This document shows, piece by piece, positions 9,265 through 16,458 of a stretch of DNA of 42,844 bases. The stretch's first letter is position 1, and the number at the start of each line of letters is the position of its first letter. The DNA is from an uncultured Methanobrevibacter sp. (GTDB taxonomy: Archaea > Methanobacteriota > Methanobacteria > Methanobacteriales > Methanobacteriaceae). A program made the position numbers and the translations under genes. Under the pieces are notes generated by a model that worked only from the letters and a program-made list of their open reading frames with translations, was not told the origin of the DNA and did no database searches. The DNA is taken from NCBI RefSeq assembly GCF_947166415.1, contig NZ_CAMVEE010000016.1, forward strand, positions 1 to 42,844, written 5' to 3'.

Positions 9265-10460
9265 ACATACCATTTTCCCCACCAGACATTAGCGAAAGAG
9301 AAATTGAAGAAGTGATTGCAGCATTGAAATCCGGATGGATTACCACCGGACCTAAAACAAAAGAATTGGAAAGTAAAATCAGTTCTTATTGCGGAACAGA
9401 AAAAACCGTTTGTTTAAGTGCTGCCACCACCGCCCTAGAAATGACTTTAAGGTTATTGGGCATTGGAAAGGGGGACGAAGTAATCGTGCCTGCCTACACT
9501 TATACAGCAACTTGCAGCGTAATTTGCCATGTTGGGGCAACACCGGTAATGGTGGACAGTCAAAAAGACAAAGAGGAAATGGATTACACATTAATGAGCG
9601 AAGCCATTAGTGATAAAACCAAAGTAATCATCCCAGTAGACATTGCGGGAATATTATGTGATTATGACAGGATATTTGAAATCATTGAAAGCAAAAAAGA
9701 CCTGTTTAAAGCAAACAGCGAACTTCAGGAAGCATTCGGCAGAATTATTGTTCTTGCAGATTGTGCTCATGGTTTTGGAGCCGTTCAAAATGGCAAAACC
9801 GCCGGAAGTTTGGCTGACTTTACTTGTTTTTCATTCCATGCTGTTAAAAACTTAACAACAGCAGAGGGAGGTGCAGTTACCTGGAAAAACCATGAAGGAT
9901 TGGACAATGAAAAAATATACAAGCAATATCAAATCCTTTCACTGCACGGACAAACAAAAGATGCTCTTGAAAAAACCCAAAAGGGATCATGGGAATATGA
10001 CATCTTATTCCCTGCATACAAATGCAACATGACTGACATCCAGGCTGGAATCGGCCTTGGACAGATTGAAAGATATGACTCCATGCTAAAAAGAAGACAT
10101 GAGATTATCGAAAGATATGAGAATGGTCTGAAAGGTTCCAAAGTAATCACACCAGTCCATAAAACTGACAGTTCAATGTCTTCAGGACATCTTTATCTTG
10201 CCAGAATCAAAGACATCAGCTTGGAAGACAGAAATGAAATTATAACTAAAATGGATGAAAAAGGAGTCAGTACCAATGTCCATTACAAACCGCTTCCGTT
10301 GCTGACAGCCTATAAAAATTTAGGATTCAAAATTGAAGACTATCCTAATGCATATAATCTATTTGAAAACGAAATAAGCTTGCCGATATACTCCACTTTA
10401 ACTGATGAAGAAGTTGACTATGTCGTTGAAAGCCTATTGGACGTTTTAAAGGATTATTAA
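9261..10460 (+). CDS. DegT/DnrJ/EryC1/StrS family PLP-dependent sugar aminotransferase
   Basis: 399 residues, the usual family length. The start overlaps the previous stop (ATGA). The fold is the type I aminotransferase variant used on keto sugars: FSPPDI and SGWITTGPKTKELE at the N-terminus, DEVIVPAYTYTATC (72-85), LADCAHGFGA with D167, and the Schiff-base lysine K196 in SFHAVKNLTTAEGG. Together with CapD it would make a 4-amino-4,6-dideoxy-N-acetylhexosamine nucleotide for glycoprotein or cell-surface glycans. Which sugar (bacillosamine-like or other) cannot be read from sequence. No glycosyltransferase is adjacent. Confidence 0.9.
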   Translation: MNIPFSPPDISEREIEEVIAALKSGWITTGPKTKELESKISSYCGTEKTVCLSAATTALEMTLRLLGIGKGDEVIVPAYTYTATCSVICHVGATPVMVDSQKDKEEMDYTLMSEAISDKTKVIIPVDIAGILCDYDRIFEIIESKKDLFKANSELQEAFGRIIVLADCAHGFGAVQNGKTAGSLADFTCFSFHAVKNLTTAEGGAVTWKNHEGLDNEKIYKQYQILSLHGQTKDALEKTQKGSWEYDILFPAYKCNMTDIQAGIGLGQIERYDSMLKRRHEIIERYENGLKGSKVITPVHKTDSSMSSGHLYLARIKDISLEDRNEIITKMDEKGVSTNVHYKPLPLLTAYKNLGFKIEDYPNAYNLFENEISLPIYSTLTDEEVDYVVESLLDVLKDY

Positions 10461-10483
10461 ATTTCAAGAAAATCTGATTTTAA

Positions 10484-10519
10484 TTAGTTATATTTTTATA
10501 ATAAAAAGAATATAACTAA
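10484..10519. repeat. 11-bp perfect inverted repeat between the aminotransferase gene and tfe
   Basis: TTAGTTATATT (10484-10494) and AATATAACTAA (10509-10519) are perfectly complementary around a 14-nt loop that itself contains T-run/A-run text. It starts 24 bp after the aminotransferase stop and ends 90 bp before tfe. It could be a 3'-end hairpin of the sugar operon or a regulatory palindrome. Confidence 0.5.
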
Positions 10520-10609
10520 ACATTAATTTTAATAAGTTATCATAATTTTTAATTTATTTTTTAAATTTTCAGTGCATGAAATATGATAATTAGATTTAGG
10601 GGAAATTAC

Positions 10610-11131
10610 ATGATAGATGATCCATTAGTAAAGACTTTATTAACCAATGTTGTTGAAGATGAAAGCAATTTACCTATTATCCAAGCATTAATCGATGGAA
10701 TTGAAACCGATGAAGAAATAGCTAATGAAACTGGAATTAAATTAAATATCGTTAGGAAAATACTTTATAAACTTTATGATATGGGATTAGCCAGCTATAA
10801 AAGAAGTAAAGACCCTGAAACCCAATGGTTTACATATTCCTGGAAATTTGAAACCGATGAAGTAATCGCACGCATTGAAAAAGATTCCGAAAGATACTTG
10901 AAAATGCTTAATGATGAATTGGAACGTGAAGAGAACAACATGTTCTTCATTTGTCCATTAGGCCATGTGAGACTTGATTTTGATGAAGCTTCCGATTATG
11001 AATTCTTATGTCCTGCATGTGGTGAAGACTTAGTATTCCAAGACAATGCCGACACCATAAAACAGATTAAAGAAGACATAAAAATGGTTGAAAGCAATTT
11101 TAACTCATTTAATAAAAAAGTAAACAAATAG
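10610..11131 (+). CDS. tfe: Transcription factor E, alpha subunit (TFE)
   Basis: 173 residues from the ATG at 10610 (MIDDPLVKTLL), preceded by GGGG at seven bases; the ATG at 10583 would add a non-family leader. An N-terminal extended winged helix (about 1-90; EIANETGIKLNIVRKILYKL is the recognition region) is followed by a coiled linker and a zinc ribbon. The ribbon reads CPLGH then CPACG, so the first knuckle lacks the usual second Cys of CxxC (see findings). TFE helps TBP/TFB open promoters and stabilises the RNA polymerase open complex. The HD-domain gene follows with no spacer. Confidence 0.92.
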   Translation: MIDDPLVKTLLTNVVEDESNLPIIQALIDGIETDEEIANETGIKLNIVRKILYKLYDMGLASYKRSKDPETQWFTYSWKFETDEVIARIEKDSERYLKMLNDELEREENNMFFICPLGHVRLDFDEASDYEFLCPACGEDLVFQDNADTIKQIKEDIKMVESNFNSFNKKVNK

Positions 11132-11629
11132 ATGCGAATGGAAATTGAATTACTTAGAAAGGAGAATACTCCTGAAAATGTTATTGAACATTCCAAAGCA
11201 GTTTGCAGAAAAGCTATGAAAATAGCTGCTAATTTTGACGATGCAGATAAGGAACTTATTAAAAAGGGCGCATTACTGCATGATATCGGAAGATCCAGAA
11301 CACACGGCATTACCCATGCTATTGAAGGGGTAAAAATTGCCGAAGGATATGGTTACAGCGAAGATGTTCTGAATATTATCGAAAGACATATAGGTGCTGG
11401 AATTACCGAAAGTGAAGCTGTAAAACTGGAACTTCCAAAAAAATCATATTTGCCTGTAACTTTAGAGGAAAAGATTGTTGCTCATGCAGACAATTTAATC
11501 AGCGGCAGTGAAGAAGTGGATGTCGATTACGTCATAAGAAAATGGAAGCGAAGAATTGAAGAGCCTGAAGACAATATTGAAAGATTAATCGAACTAGACA
11601 ATGAATTAATAAAAGCTTTTGAGGAATAA
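11132..11629 (+). CDS. HD-domain phosphohydrolase-like protein (TIGR00295-type)
   Basis: 165 residues. HD-superfamily metal ligands are visible: H20, the H50-D51 pair in LLHDIGRS, and D120 in AHADNLI. The family is common in methanogens and thought to be a metal-dependent phosphohydrolase; no substrate is established. The ATG abuts the tfe stop directly (TAG then ATG), and an alternative ATG lies two codons in. Downstream, arcS begins one base after the stop. The tight tfe-HD-arcS arrangement implies one transcript. Confidence 0.8.
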   Translation: MRMEIELLRKENTPENVIEHSKAVCRKAMKIAANFDDADKELIKKGALLHDIGRSRTHGITHAIEGVKIAEGYGYSEDVLNIIERHIGAGITESEAVKLELPKKSYLPVTLEEKIVAHADNLISGSEEVDVDYVIRKWKRRIEEPEDNIERLIELDNELIKAFEE

Positions 11630-11630
11630 T

Positions 11631-12539
11631 ATGAAGGTAATATGTTCAAGTGAAGAGTCCCTATACCGTCCGGAAGCCGTCAGATGGAGACAGAGAATGG
11701 AAATGATGAAACCTCTTGGAGATACTGTCGTTTTGTTGCCGTGCAGTATGAAAAAACCGTATTCCAATTCAAAATCACACCAAAAGTTTAGAAAGATTAC
11801 CCGGTCATATCAGGAACTTATCGTTACATCCCCTTTCGGAATATGTCCTAGGGAACTTGAAAACACTTTTCCAATACAGTCATATGATGTCAGTACCACA
11901 GGCTCCTGGTCACAGGATGAAATTTACGAAACAGGAAGACTGATTGAAAAATACTGTGAAGGCAAAAATATAGTGGCTAACCTTAGCGGAGGTTATTTGG
12001 AAAGCTGTGAAGCATTTGTAGACGATTTCATTAATGTATGCAAAGATGAAAGACCAACTTCTCCGGATTCACTTTATAATTTGAGGATGGAACTTAAAAA
12101 TCATCAAAGAGTCAATAGAAGAGAAAAAACATTGCATGAATTAAGGTCAATTGGAATGTACCAATTCGGTGAAAAGGCATATGAATTCATCCCAGATAAT
12201 GTCAAAACAAAAGGGATGTACCATAAAAGGATTCTTTCAGATGGAAAACAATTGGCATTACTTAATAAAGATCATGGATTATTCAGATTAAATTTGCCTG
12301 GTGGAGAAATATTAAATGAATTGGATATCAATGTGGTCCACATAGATTTCAATTTAGAAACCAATACCGTATTTGCACCAGGAATAATCAAGGCTGACCA
12401 CAACATCATCCCGAATGATGAGGTGGTTGTTGTTCGTGATGGCGAAGTTGTAGGTGTTGGAAAGGCCATTTTAACCGGCCGTGAAATGGAAGAATGCAAC
12501 AACGGCATTGGTGTAAAAATCAAGCACAGAGTTAAATAA
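11631..12539 (+). CDS. arcS: Archaeosine synthase ArcS-like protein, short form (DUF5591 and PUA domains)
   Basis: 302 residues from the ATG at 11631, with GAGG six bases upstream. The ArcS core signature PC-x3-KPYS-x3-SH is seen at residues 37-50 (LLPCSMKKPYSNSKSH). A C-terminal PUA domain (about 225-302, FAPGIIKADHNIIPNDEVVV to the end) binds tRNA. ArcS converts preQ0 at position 15 of tRNA toward archaeosine, in some archaea by adding lysine in partnership with a radical SAM enzyme. The long form carries an N-terminal degenerate TGT domain of several hundred residues, which is missing here. Truncated forms exist in other euryarchaea, so this is probably intact rather than broken. Confidence 0.82.
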   Translation: MKVICSSEESLYRPEAVRWRQRMEMMKPLGDTVVLLPCSMKKPYSNSKSHQKFRKITRSYQELIVTSPFGICPRELENTFPIQSYDVSTTGSWSQDEIYETGRLIEKYCEGKNIVANLSGGYLESCEAFVDDFINVCKDERPTSPDSLYNLRMELKNHQRVNRREKTLHELRSIGMYQFGEKAYEFIPDNVKTKGMYHKRILSDGKQLALLNKDHGLFRLNLPGGEILNELDINVVHIDFNLETNTVFAPGIIKADHNIIPNDEVVVVRDGEVVGVGKAILTGREMEECNNGIGVKIKHRVK

Positions 12540-12573
12540 TCATTTATTTCATTTCAAGAAATACAAACAAAAC

Positions 12574-12584
12574 ATATATATAAA
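12574..12584 (+). promoter_or_regulatory. TATA element of the DUF59 gene
   Basis: ATATATATAAA lies 47-57 bp before the ATG at 12631. A start site about 25 bp downstream would leave a leader of roughly 25 bases containing the Shine-Dalgarno AGGAG. Confidence 0.6.
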
Positions 12585-12630
12585 GAGAGTGAATAATAGA
12601 TAATAATACAAAATTATAGGAGACTAAATT

Positions 12631-12915
12631 ATGTCAGAAGATTTAGCAAATGATATTAGAGATGCTGTTTCTGTAATCAATGACCCTCATATGGGAATTA
12701 GTATTGTGGAAATGGGTATTGTACAAGGTATTACCGTAGACGGAGATCAAGCTGAAATTATACTTAAACCTACCAACCCTGGATGTATGAGTATTACTCG
12801 TATTGCGGCTGATGCTAAAATTAGAGCTGAAAGCGTTGAAGGTATTGAAAAAGCAAAAATCATCGTTGAAGGACACGTTATGGCTGACTCCATTAACGAA
12901 ATGATTAACAGATAA
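12631..12915 (+). CDS. MIP18/DUF59-family iron-sulfur assembly protein
   Basis: 94 residues, single-domain DUF59. It begins with a helix and the conserved INDPHMGISIVEMGIV (family: DPE..hs.vdhGhV), then LKPTNPGCMSI with the reactive Cys at residue 52. Family members (SufT, MIP18, the N-part of ApbC/Mrp fusions) help deliver Fe-S clusters to client proteins, which methanogens have in large numbers. AGGAG precedes the ATG. It appears monocistronic, with tRNA-Ile next on the same strand. Confidence 0.85.
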   Translation: MSEDLANDIRDAVSVINDPHMGISIVEMGIVQGITVDGDQAEIILKPTNPGCMSITRIAADAKIRAESVEGIEKAKIIVEGHVMADSINEMINR

Positions 12916-12939
12916 ATTTTTTTTAAGCTTATTGAATTT

Positions 12940-12979
12940 CTATATATAATCTAGGTATGACCGAAAAGATTATATATAG
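12940..12979. repeat. 13-bp perfect inverted repeat upstream of tRNA-Ile, containing its TATA element
   Basis: CTATATATAATCT (12940-12952) and AGATTATATATAG (12967-12979) pair perfectly around a 14-nt centre. The right arm, preceded by CCGAAA, looks like a BRE/TATA element. A start about 25 bp downstream would give a 5' leader of roughly 30 nt before the tRNA at 13031. The left arm is the same element facing the other way. Confidence 0.6.
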
Positions 12980-13030
12980 TTATTAATATAAGTATAAGTG
13001 TTGACAGTTACCTGTTTAACTATTTTTTAT

Positions 13031-13105
13031 AGGCTAGTGGCACAGCTTGGTTAGCGCGCTCGGCTGATAACCGGGAGGTCATGGGTTCGAATCCCATCTA
13101 GCCTA
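13031..13105 (+). tRNA. tRNA-Ile (anticodon GAT)
   Basis: A 75-nt cloverleaf: acceptor AGGCTAG / CTAGCCT with discriminator A, D-arm GCAC...GCGC with an A-C mismatch at its third pair, anticodon stem CTCGG / CCGGG (one G-U) with loop CTGATAA and anticodon GAT at 13066-13068, a five-base variable loop, and T-arm ATGGG-TTCGAAT-CCCAT. CCA is not encoded. It reads AUC and AUU codons. There is no intron. Confidence 0.96.
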
Positions 13106-13249
13106 CTTCAAACTATTTTTAAAGATATTTTAGATTTTACATGACAATTTTATCGTTGAATTTCTACTTTTTTTATTAATAATTAAATTTATATAACCTA
13201 TTTTACATAAATTAACATGAATGTACAAATTAGTGGAGTAATGATAAAA

Positions 13250-13753
13250 ATGTGGGAAAAAATAAACGAAAAGTTCAAAAAGTATCCTGCAAGAGTGAGA
13301 GTTGCAGAAAAAATGATTGAATTGGGATTATCCTTAAATGAAGAAGGTAAGATTTATTGTGGAAATTTAAAAATAAGCGACAAAGCATTGGCTACTGCCG
13401 CTGACGTCGACAGAAGAGTAATCAAATCAACAATAGAAATAATAAAAGAGGATGAAGAATTATACAACCTTTTCAGTAATATTGTCCCAGCCGGAACTCT
13501 CCTGAAAAACATTGCCAAAAACCTGAAACTTGGAGTTGTGGAAATAGAAGTAGGATCTGAAAGTGAAGGAATCCTTGCTGCAACAGCAAATCTAATATCA
13601 AAAAAAGGAATCGGAATAAGGCAGGCTTATGCCGAAGATACAGAGCTTCAAAAAACTCCATCTTTAATCATAATTACAGAAAAACCGATTAGCGGTGATT
13701 TAATAAACGAATTTTTAAAAATAAAAGGAGTGACAAGGGTTTCAATCTATTGA
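13250..13753 (+). CDS. ACT-domain regulator of amino acid metabolism (COG2150-like)
   Basis: 167 residues from the ATG at 13250 (MWEKINEKFKKYPARVRVAE). In-frame ATGs at 13241 and 13217 are alternatives, but GGAG sits only two bases before the 13241 ATG. The N-terminal half looks like a helix-turn-helix (EMIELGLSLNEEGKIYCGNL, then DKALATAADVDRRVIKSTIE), and the C-terminal half (about 95-167) looks like an ACT domain (LGVVEIEVGSESEGILAATA, then TPSLIIITEKPISGDLINEF). This layout is consistent with an amino-acid-sensing DNA-binding regulator, but no target is known. Its 3' end overlaps convergent hypC by seven bases. Confidence 0.7.
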   Translation: MWEKINEKFKKYPARVRVAEKMIELGLSLNEEGKIYCGNLKISDKALATAADVDRRVIKSTIEIIKEDEELYNLFSNIVPAGTLLKNIAKNLKLGVVEIEVGSESEGILAATANLISKKGIGIRQAYAEDTELQKTPSLIIITEKPISGDLINEFLKIKGVTRVSIY

Positions 13754-14022
13754 TTGAAATGTTCCCTTCTTGCTTTTTCCATTTCCATATCCTCTTCTTC
13801 GAGAATATCTAAAAGTTCTTCCCAAGCTTCTAAAGATTCTTTAGCAGCTTCTTCAGTTAATTTTTCAATAGCATAACCAGCATGGATAAGAACATAATCG
13901 CCAATTTCTACATCAGGCAAAAGGTCCATTTTAGCTGATTGTCTTGCTCCACCAAAGTCAGCAAATAATACATTTTCTTCTTTATTGATTTCAACAACAT
14001 GAGCAGGTGCTGCAATACACAT
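13747..14022 (-). CDS. hypC: Hydrogenase maturation chaperone HypC/HupF
   Basis: 91 residues. It starts MCIAAPAHVVEI with the essential Cys2 and the family MC-x3-P motif. The OB-like barrel includes DFGGARQSAKMDLL and GDYVLIHAGYAIEKL, and an acidic helical tail closes the protein. HypC with HypD carries the Fe(CN)2CO unit to [NiFe] hydrogenases, which in hydrogenotrophic methanogens include Mvh, Frh, Ech/Eha/Ehb. GGAG precedes the ATG. No other hyp gene lies in the window. Confidence 0.94.
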   Translation of the reverse strand: MCIAAPAHVVEINKEENVLFADFGGARQSAKMDLLPDVEIGDYVLIHAGYAIEKLTEEAAKESLEAWEELLDILEEEDMEMEKARREHFNQ

Positions 14023-14101
14023 AATTCTCTATCTCCAAAATTTAAATATATACATTATTTAATACATAATATTATATAAAATTATCTAAATGGGTGTTTA
14101 A

Positions 14102-15403
14102 ATGAAGAATATTGTTATCGGATCCGGACCTGCCGGAAGATTAGGTTCTCTGGAACTTGGAAAACTTGGACAAAACGTTACTTTGATTGAAAAGAACCAT
14201 ATAGCTGGAACTTGCTTAAATGAAGGGTGCATGGTAATTTGTGCACTTACAGACATTACCAAATTCATCTCAACCAACAAAAAATTCAATAGCCACGGAT
14301 TTCTAAAAAGCCAGCTTGAAATTTCCTATGAAAAAATAGTTGAAAAAATCGTTGAAACACAAGAAATGCTTAGAAAATTAAACCAAATGGAAAATGAAAG
14401 CTTTGGAAACAACATAATCTACGGTGAAGCAAGCATTGAAGAGAATGAAATTAAAGTAAACGGTGAAAGTTTTGAATATGATAACCTTATGATAGCTACA
14501 GGGGCACGCCCATTCATTCCAGACATTAAAGGCAGGGAATACGGCCTGACAAATAAGGACATTTTAAAAATCGATGAAATTCCCGAAAAGCTAAACATTA
14601 TCGGTGGAGGAATAATTGCCTGTGAAATAGCTAATATCTATTCATGCCTCGGCAGTGAAGTCAATGTCCTTGCCAGAAGCACATTCCTAAAAGAGCTTGG
14701 AGAGAATGCCAAAAAATACGTTTTGGAAAAAATCATCCCCAATGTCAATATCTGTGAAAACACCTCCGTGATGGAAGCCTTTAAAGATAAGGTAGTATGT
14801 GAAAATGGGGAAGAGTTAGATGGAATTCCATTTTTCGCAACAGGCAGAACACCCAACAGTGAAATTGCCGAAGGTTTTGTTGAATTGAATCCTGACAGAA
14901 CCATCAAAGTTAATGAAATGATGGAAACAAGTGTCAGTAATGTATACGCTGCAGGCGATGTTACTGGAGGATATCTATTAACACCAGTAGCTAGAATGGA
15001 AGGCATCACAGCTGCAAGGAATATGGCAAACTATCCAAATAAAGTAAGCTACGAATGCATTCCTCAATCCTTGAGTTTGAACATGGAAGTTAGTTTTGTA
15101 GAAAATGAAAAAATCAACTGCAGCGATGATGAAACCGCCACAATCGGAATACCTGGAATTGCAGGACCCGGCTCATTCTGGAATATATTGGATGGCGAGA
15201 CAGGATACACTGAAGTGGAATTTGATAAAAATGAAAATAAAATCAAAAGAATAAATTCGATATCACCATCATCAGTAAGTGATGTCGCGTATTTATCATA
15301 TCTGATGAGAGAAGGATACGATCTGGATGATTATGCAGACTTTTTAGAAATACACCCATCATCAGACTCAAATTATAAAATAATAAAAAATATGTGGTTA
15401 TAA
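14102..15403 (+). CDS. Dihydrolipoamide-dehydrogenase-like FAD/NAD(P) disulfide oxidoreductase
   Basis: 433 residues, slightly short of the 450-470 usual for the family. FAD motif GSGPAG (7-12), redox-active disulfide C38/C43 in GTCLNEGC, a second Rossmann motif IIGGGIIACEIAN for NAD(P)H, and AAGDVTGGYLLTP for FAD. At the C-terminus EIHPSSDSN corresponds to the HPTxSE segment of LPD; the His is kept but the catalytic Glu position is Ser (see findings). No 2-oxoacid dehydrogenase, lipoate or glycine cleavage gene is nearby, so the physiological disulfide is unknown. It could be a mercuric-reductase-like or CoA-disulfide-type enzyme. Confidence 0.78.
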   Translation: MKNIVIGSGPAGRLGSLELGKLGQNVTLIEKNHIAGTCLNEGCMVICALTDITKFISTNKKFNSHGFLKSQLEISYEKIVEKIVETQEMLRKLNQMENESFGNNIIYGEASIEENEIKVNGESFEYDNLMIATGARPFIPDIKGREYGLTNKDILKIDEIPEKLNIIGGGIIACEIANIYSCLGSEVNVLARSTFLKELGENAKKYVLEKIIPNVNICENTSVMEAFKDKVVCENGEELDGIPFFATGRTPNSEIAEGFVELNPDRTIKVNEMMETSVSNVYAAGDVTGGYLLTPVARMEGITAARNMANYPNKVSYECIPQSLSLNMEVSFVENEKINCSDDETATIGIPGIAGPGSFWNILDGETGYTEVEFDKNENKIKRINSISPSSVSDVAYLSYLMREGYDLDDYADFLEIHPSSDSNYKIIKNMWL

Positions 15404-15408
15404 TACCA

Positions 15409-16458
15409 CTATTCTAATTTTTTTAAAATCCTATCAGCCAAATAGTCACCGGCTTCAGCACATAGCTTACCATAATACAATGCCCTTTCCTTTAGGGAAT
15501 CATAGTTTTCAAATGCTTCTTCAATGCTTTGACAAACATCCTCAACTTCAGATTCGATAATGGTGCCTTTGAATACGCCAGCCATGTTCTGATATCTTCC
15601 CCATTTTACCTTGGTTAATGCAACGATAGGGGTTTCGGATGTCAATGCCTCTTCAAGGGATACGCCATCATCAGTCAGGATAGCCAAATCAGCTAATTTA
15701 AACAAATCGTTAATCCAATTGATGTAACCTGCGTATATGATTTTTTCGGCGCGGAGTTCCTCCAAATACTCCTCATGTAGAGGTAATCCGACTAGAACCA
15801 AATTATAGTCATCACAATTTTCAGAAGCCAAATTGATTGCATCGACCATACCCTTGAAAATTGAGGAACCTGAAGAGAATACGATGGTTTTCTTGTTTTC
15901 ATCAAAATTGGAATATTTCTTCAGATTTGAAAGGGCAATTTCAACATCCCCATTTCCAACGTTTTCAGACAACGGATAAAAAGACTTGTCCATATTCTCA
16001 GGGAGGTTTTCCAACCTGAATTTATCCAATTCGGGCAAAATATAGCATTGATTAAATTTAGGACAGACCTTTGAGTCCAATGGTGTGGATATTAATGAAA
16101 AGGCTTTTTTGCCTGCAGCCTTAGCACCTAAAGATCCAACAATAGCTCCTCCGCCTAAAACGCCAATGACAAAATCAACATCCAATTTTTTAATAAGACT
16201 TCTTGCTTTTCTTGTTGCATTCGCTAATTTAATAGCTCCTTTTGCAGCTGATGCTTTGGTGGCGGAATGTCCTCCTGCTTGAGGAATTGAAATCTTATGC
16301 CAGGAATAACCATTTTTTTCGAATAAAGTACCATGAGCAGATTCGTCCAATGCTATTTCACATGTGACTCCTCTCTTTTCCAGTACTTTTATTAAATTGA
16401 GAGCAATAGCGGCATCCCCACCTAATCCTCTACCTGTAACTACAAACAACGCTTTCAT
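15409..16458 (-). CDS. MurG-like family 28 glycosyltransferase
   Basis: 349 residues with a two-domain GT-B layout. The N-terminal loop VVTGRGLGGDAAIAL corresponds to the glycine-rich acceptor loop of MurG, and FSSGSSIFKGMVDA (about 196-209) opens the nucleotide-sugar domain. LTDDGVSLEEALTSETPIVA and RYQNMAGVF match the MurG C-terminal donor site region. The ATG overlaps the stop of the MraY-like gene (4 bp, ATGA), so the two products should act in sequence, as MurG acts on the MraY product. In Methanobacteriales the likely context is a lipid-linked precursor of pseudomurein or another envelope polymer; the sugar is not known. Confidence 0.72.
   Translation of the reverse strand: MKALFVVTGRGLGGDAAIALNLIKVLEKRGVTCEIALDESAHGTLFEKNGYSWHKISIPQAGGHSATKASAAKGAIKLANATRKARSLIKKLDVDFVIGVLGGGAIVGSLGAKAAGKKAFSLISTPLDSKVCPKFNQCYILPELDKFRLENLPENMDKSFYPLSENVGNGDVEIALSNLKKYSNFDENKKTIVFSSGSSIFKGMVDAINLASENCDDYNLVLVGLPLHEEYLEELRAEKIIYAGYINWINDLFKLADLAILTDDGVSLEEALTSETPIVALTKVKWGRYQNMAGVFKGTIIESEVEDVCQSIEEAFENYDSLKERALYYGKLCAEAGDYLADRILKKLE

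Noticed and set aside
11132..11629. HD-domain protein as a CRISPR Cas3-type nuclease or a defence HD hydrolase
   Set aside because: It is short, single-domain and of the methanogen TIGR00295 type; no cas or defence genes surround it.
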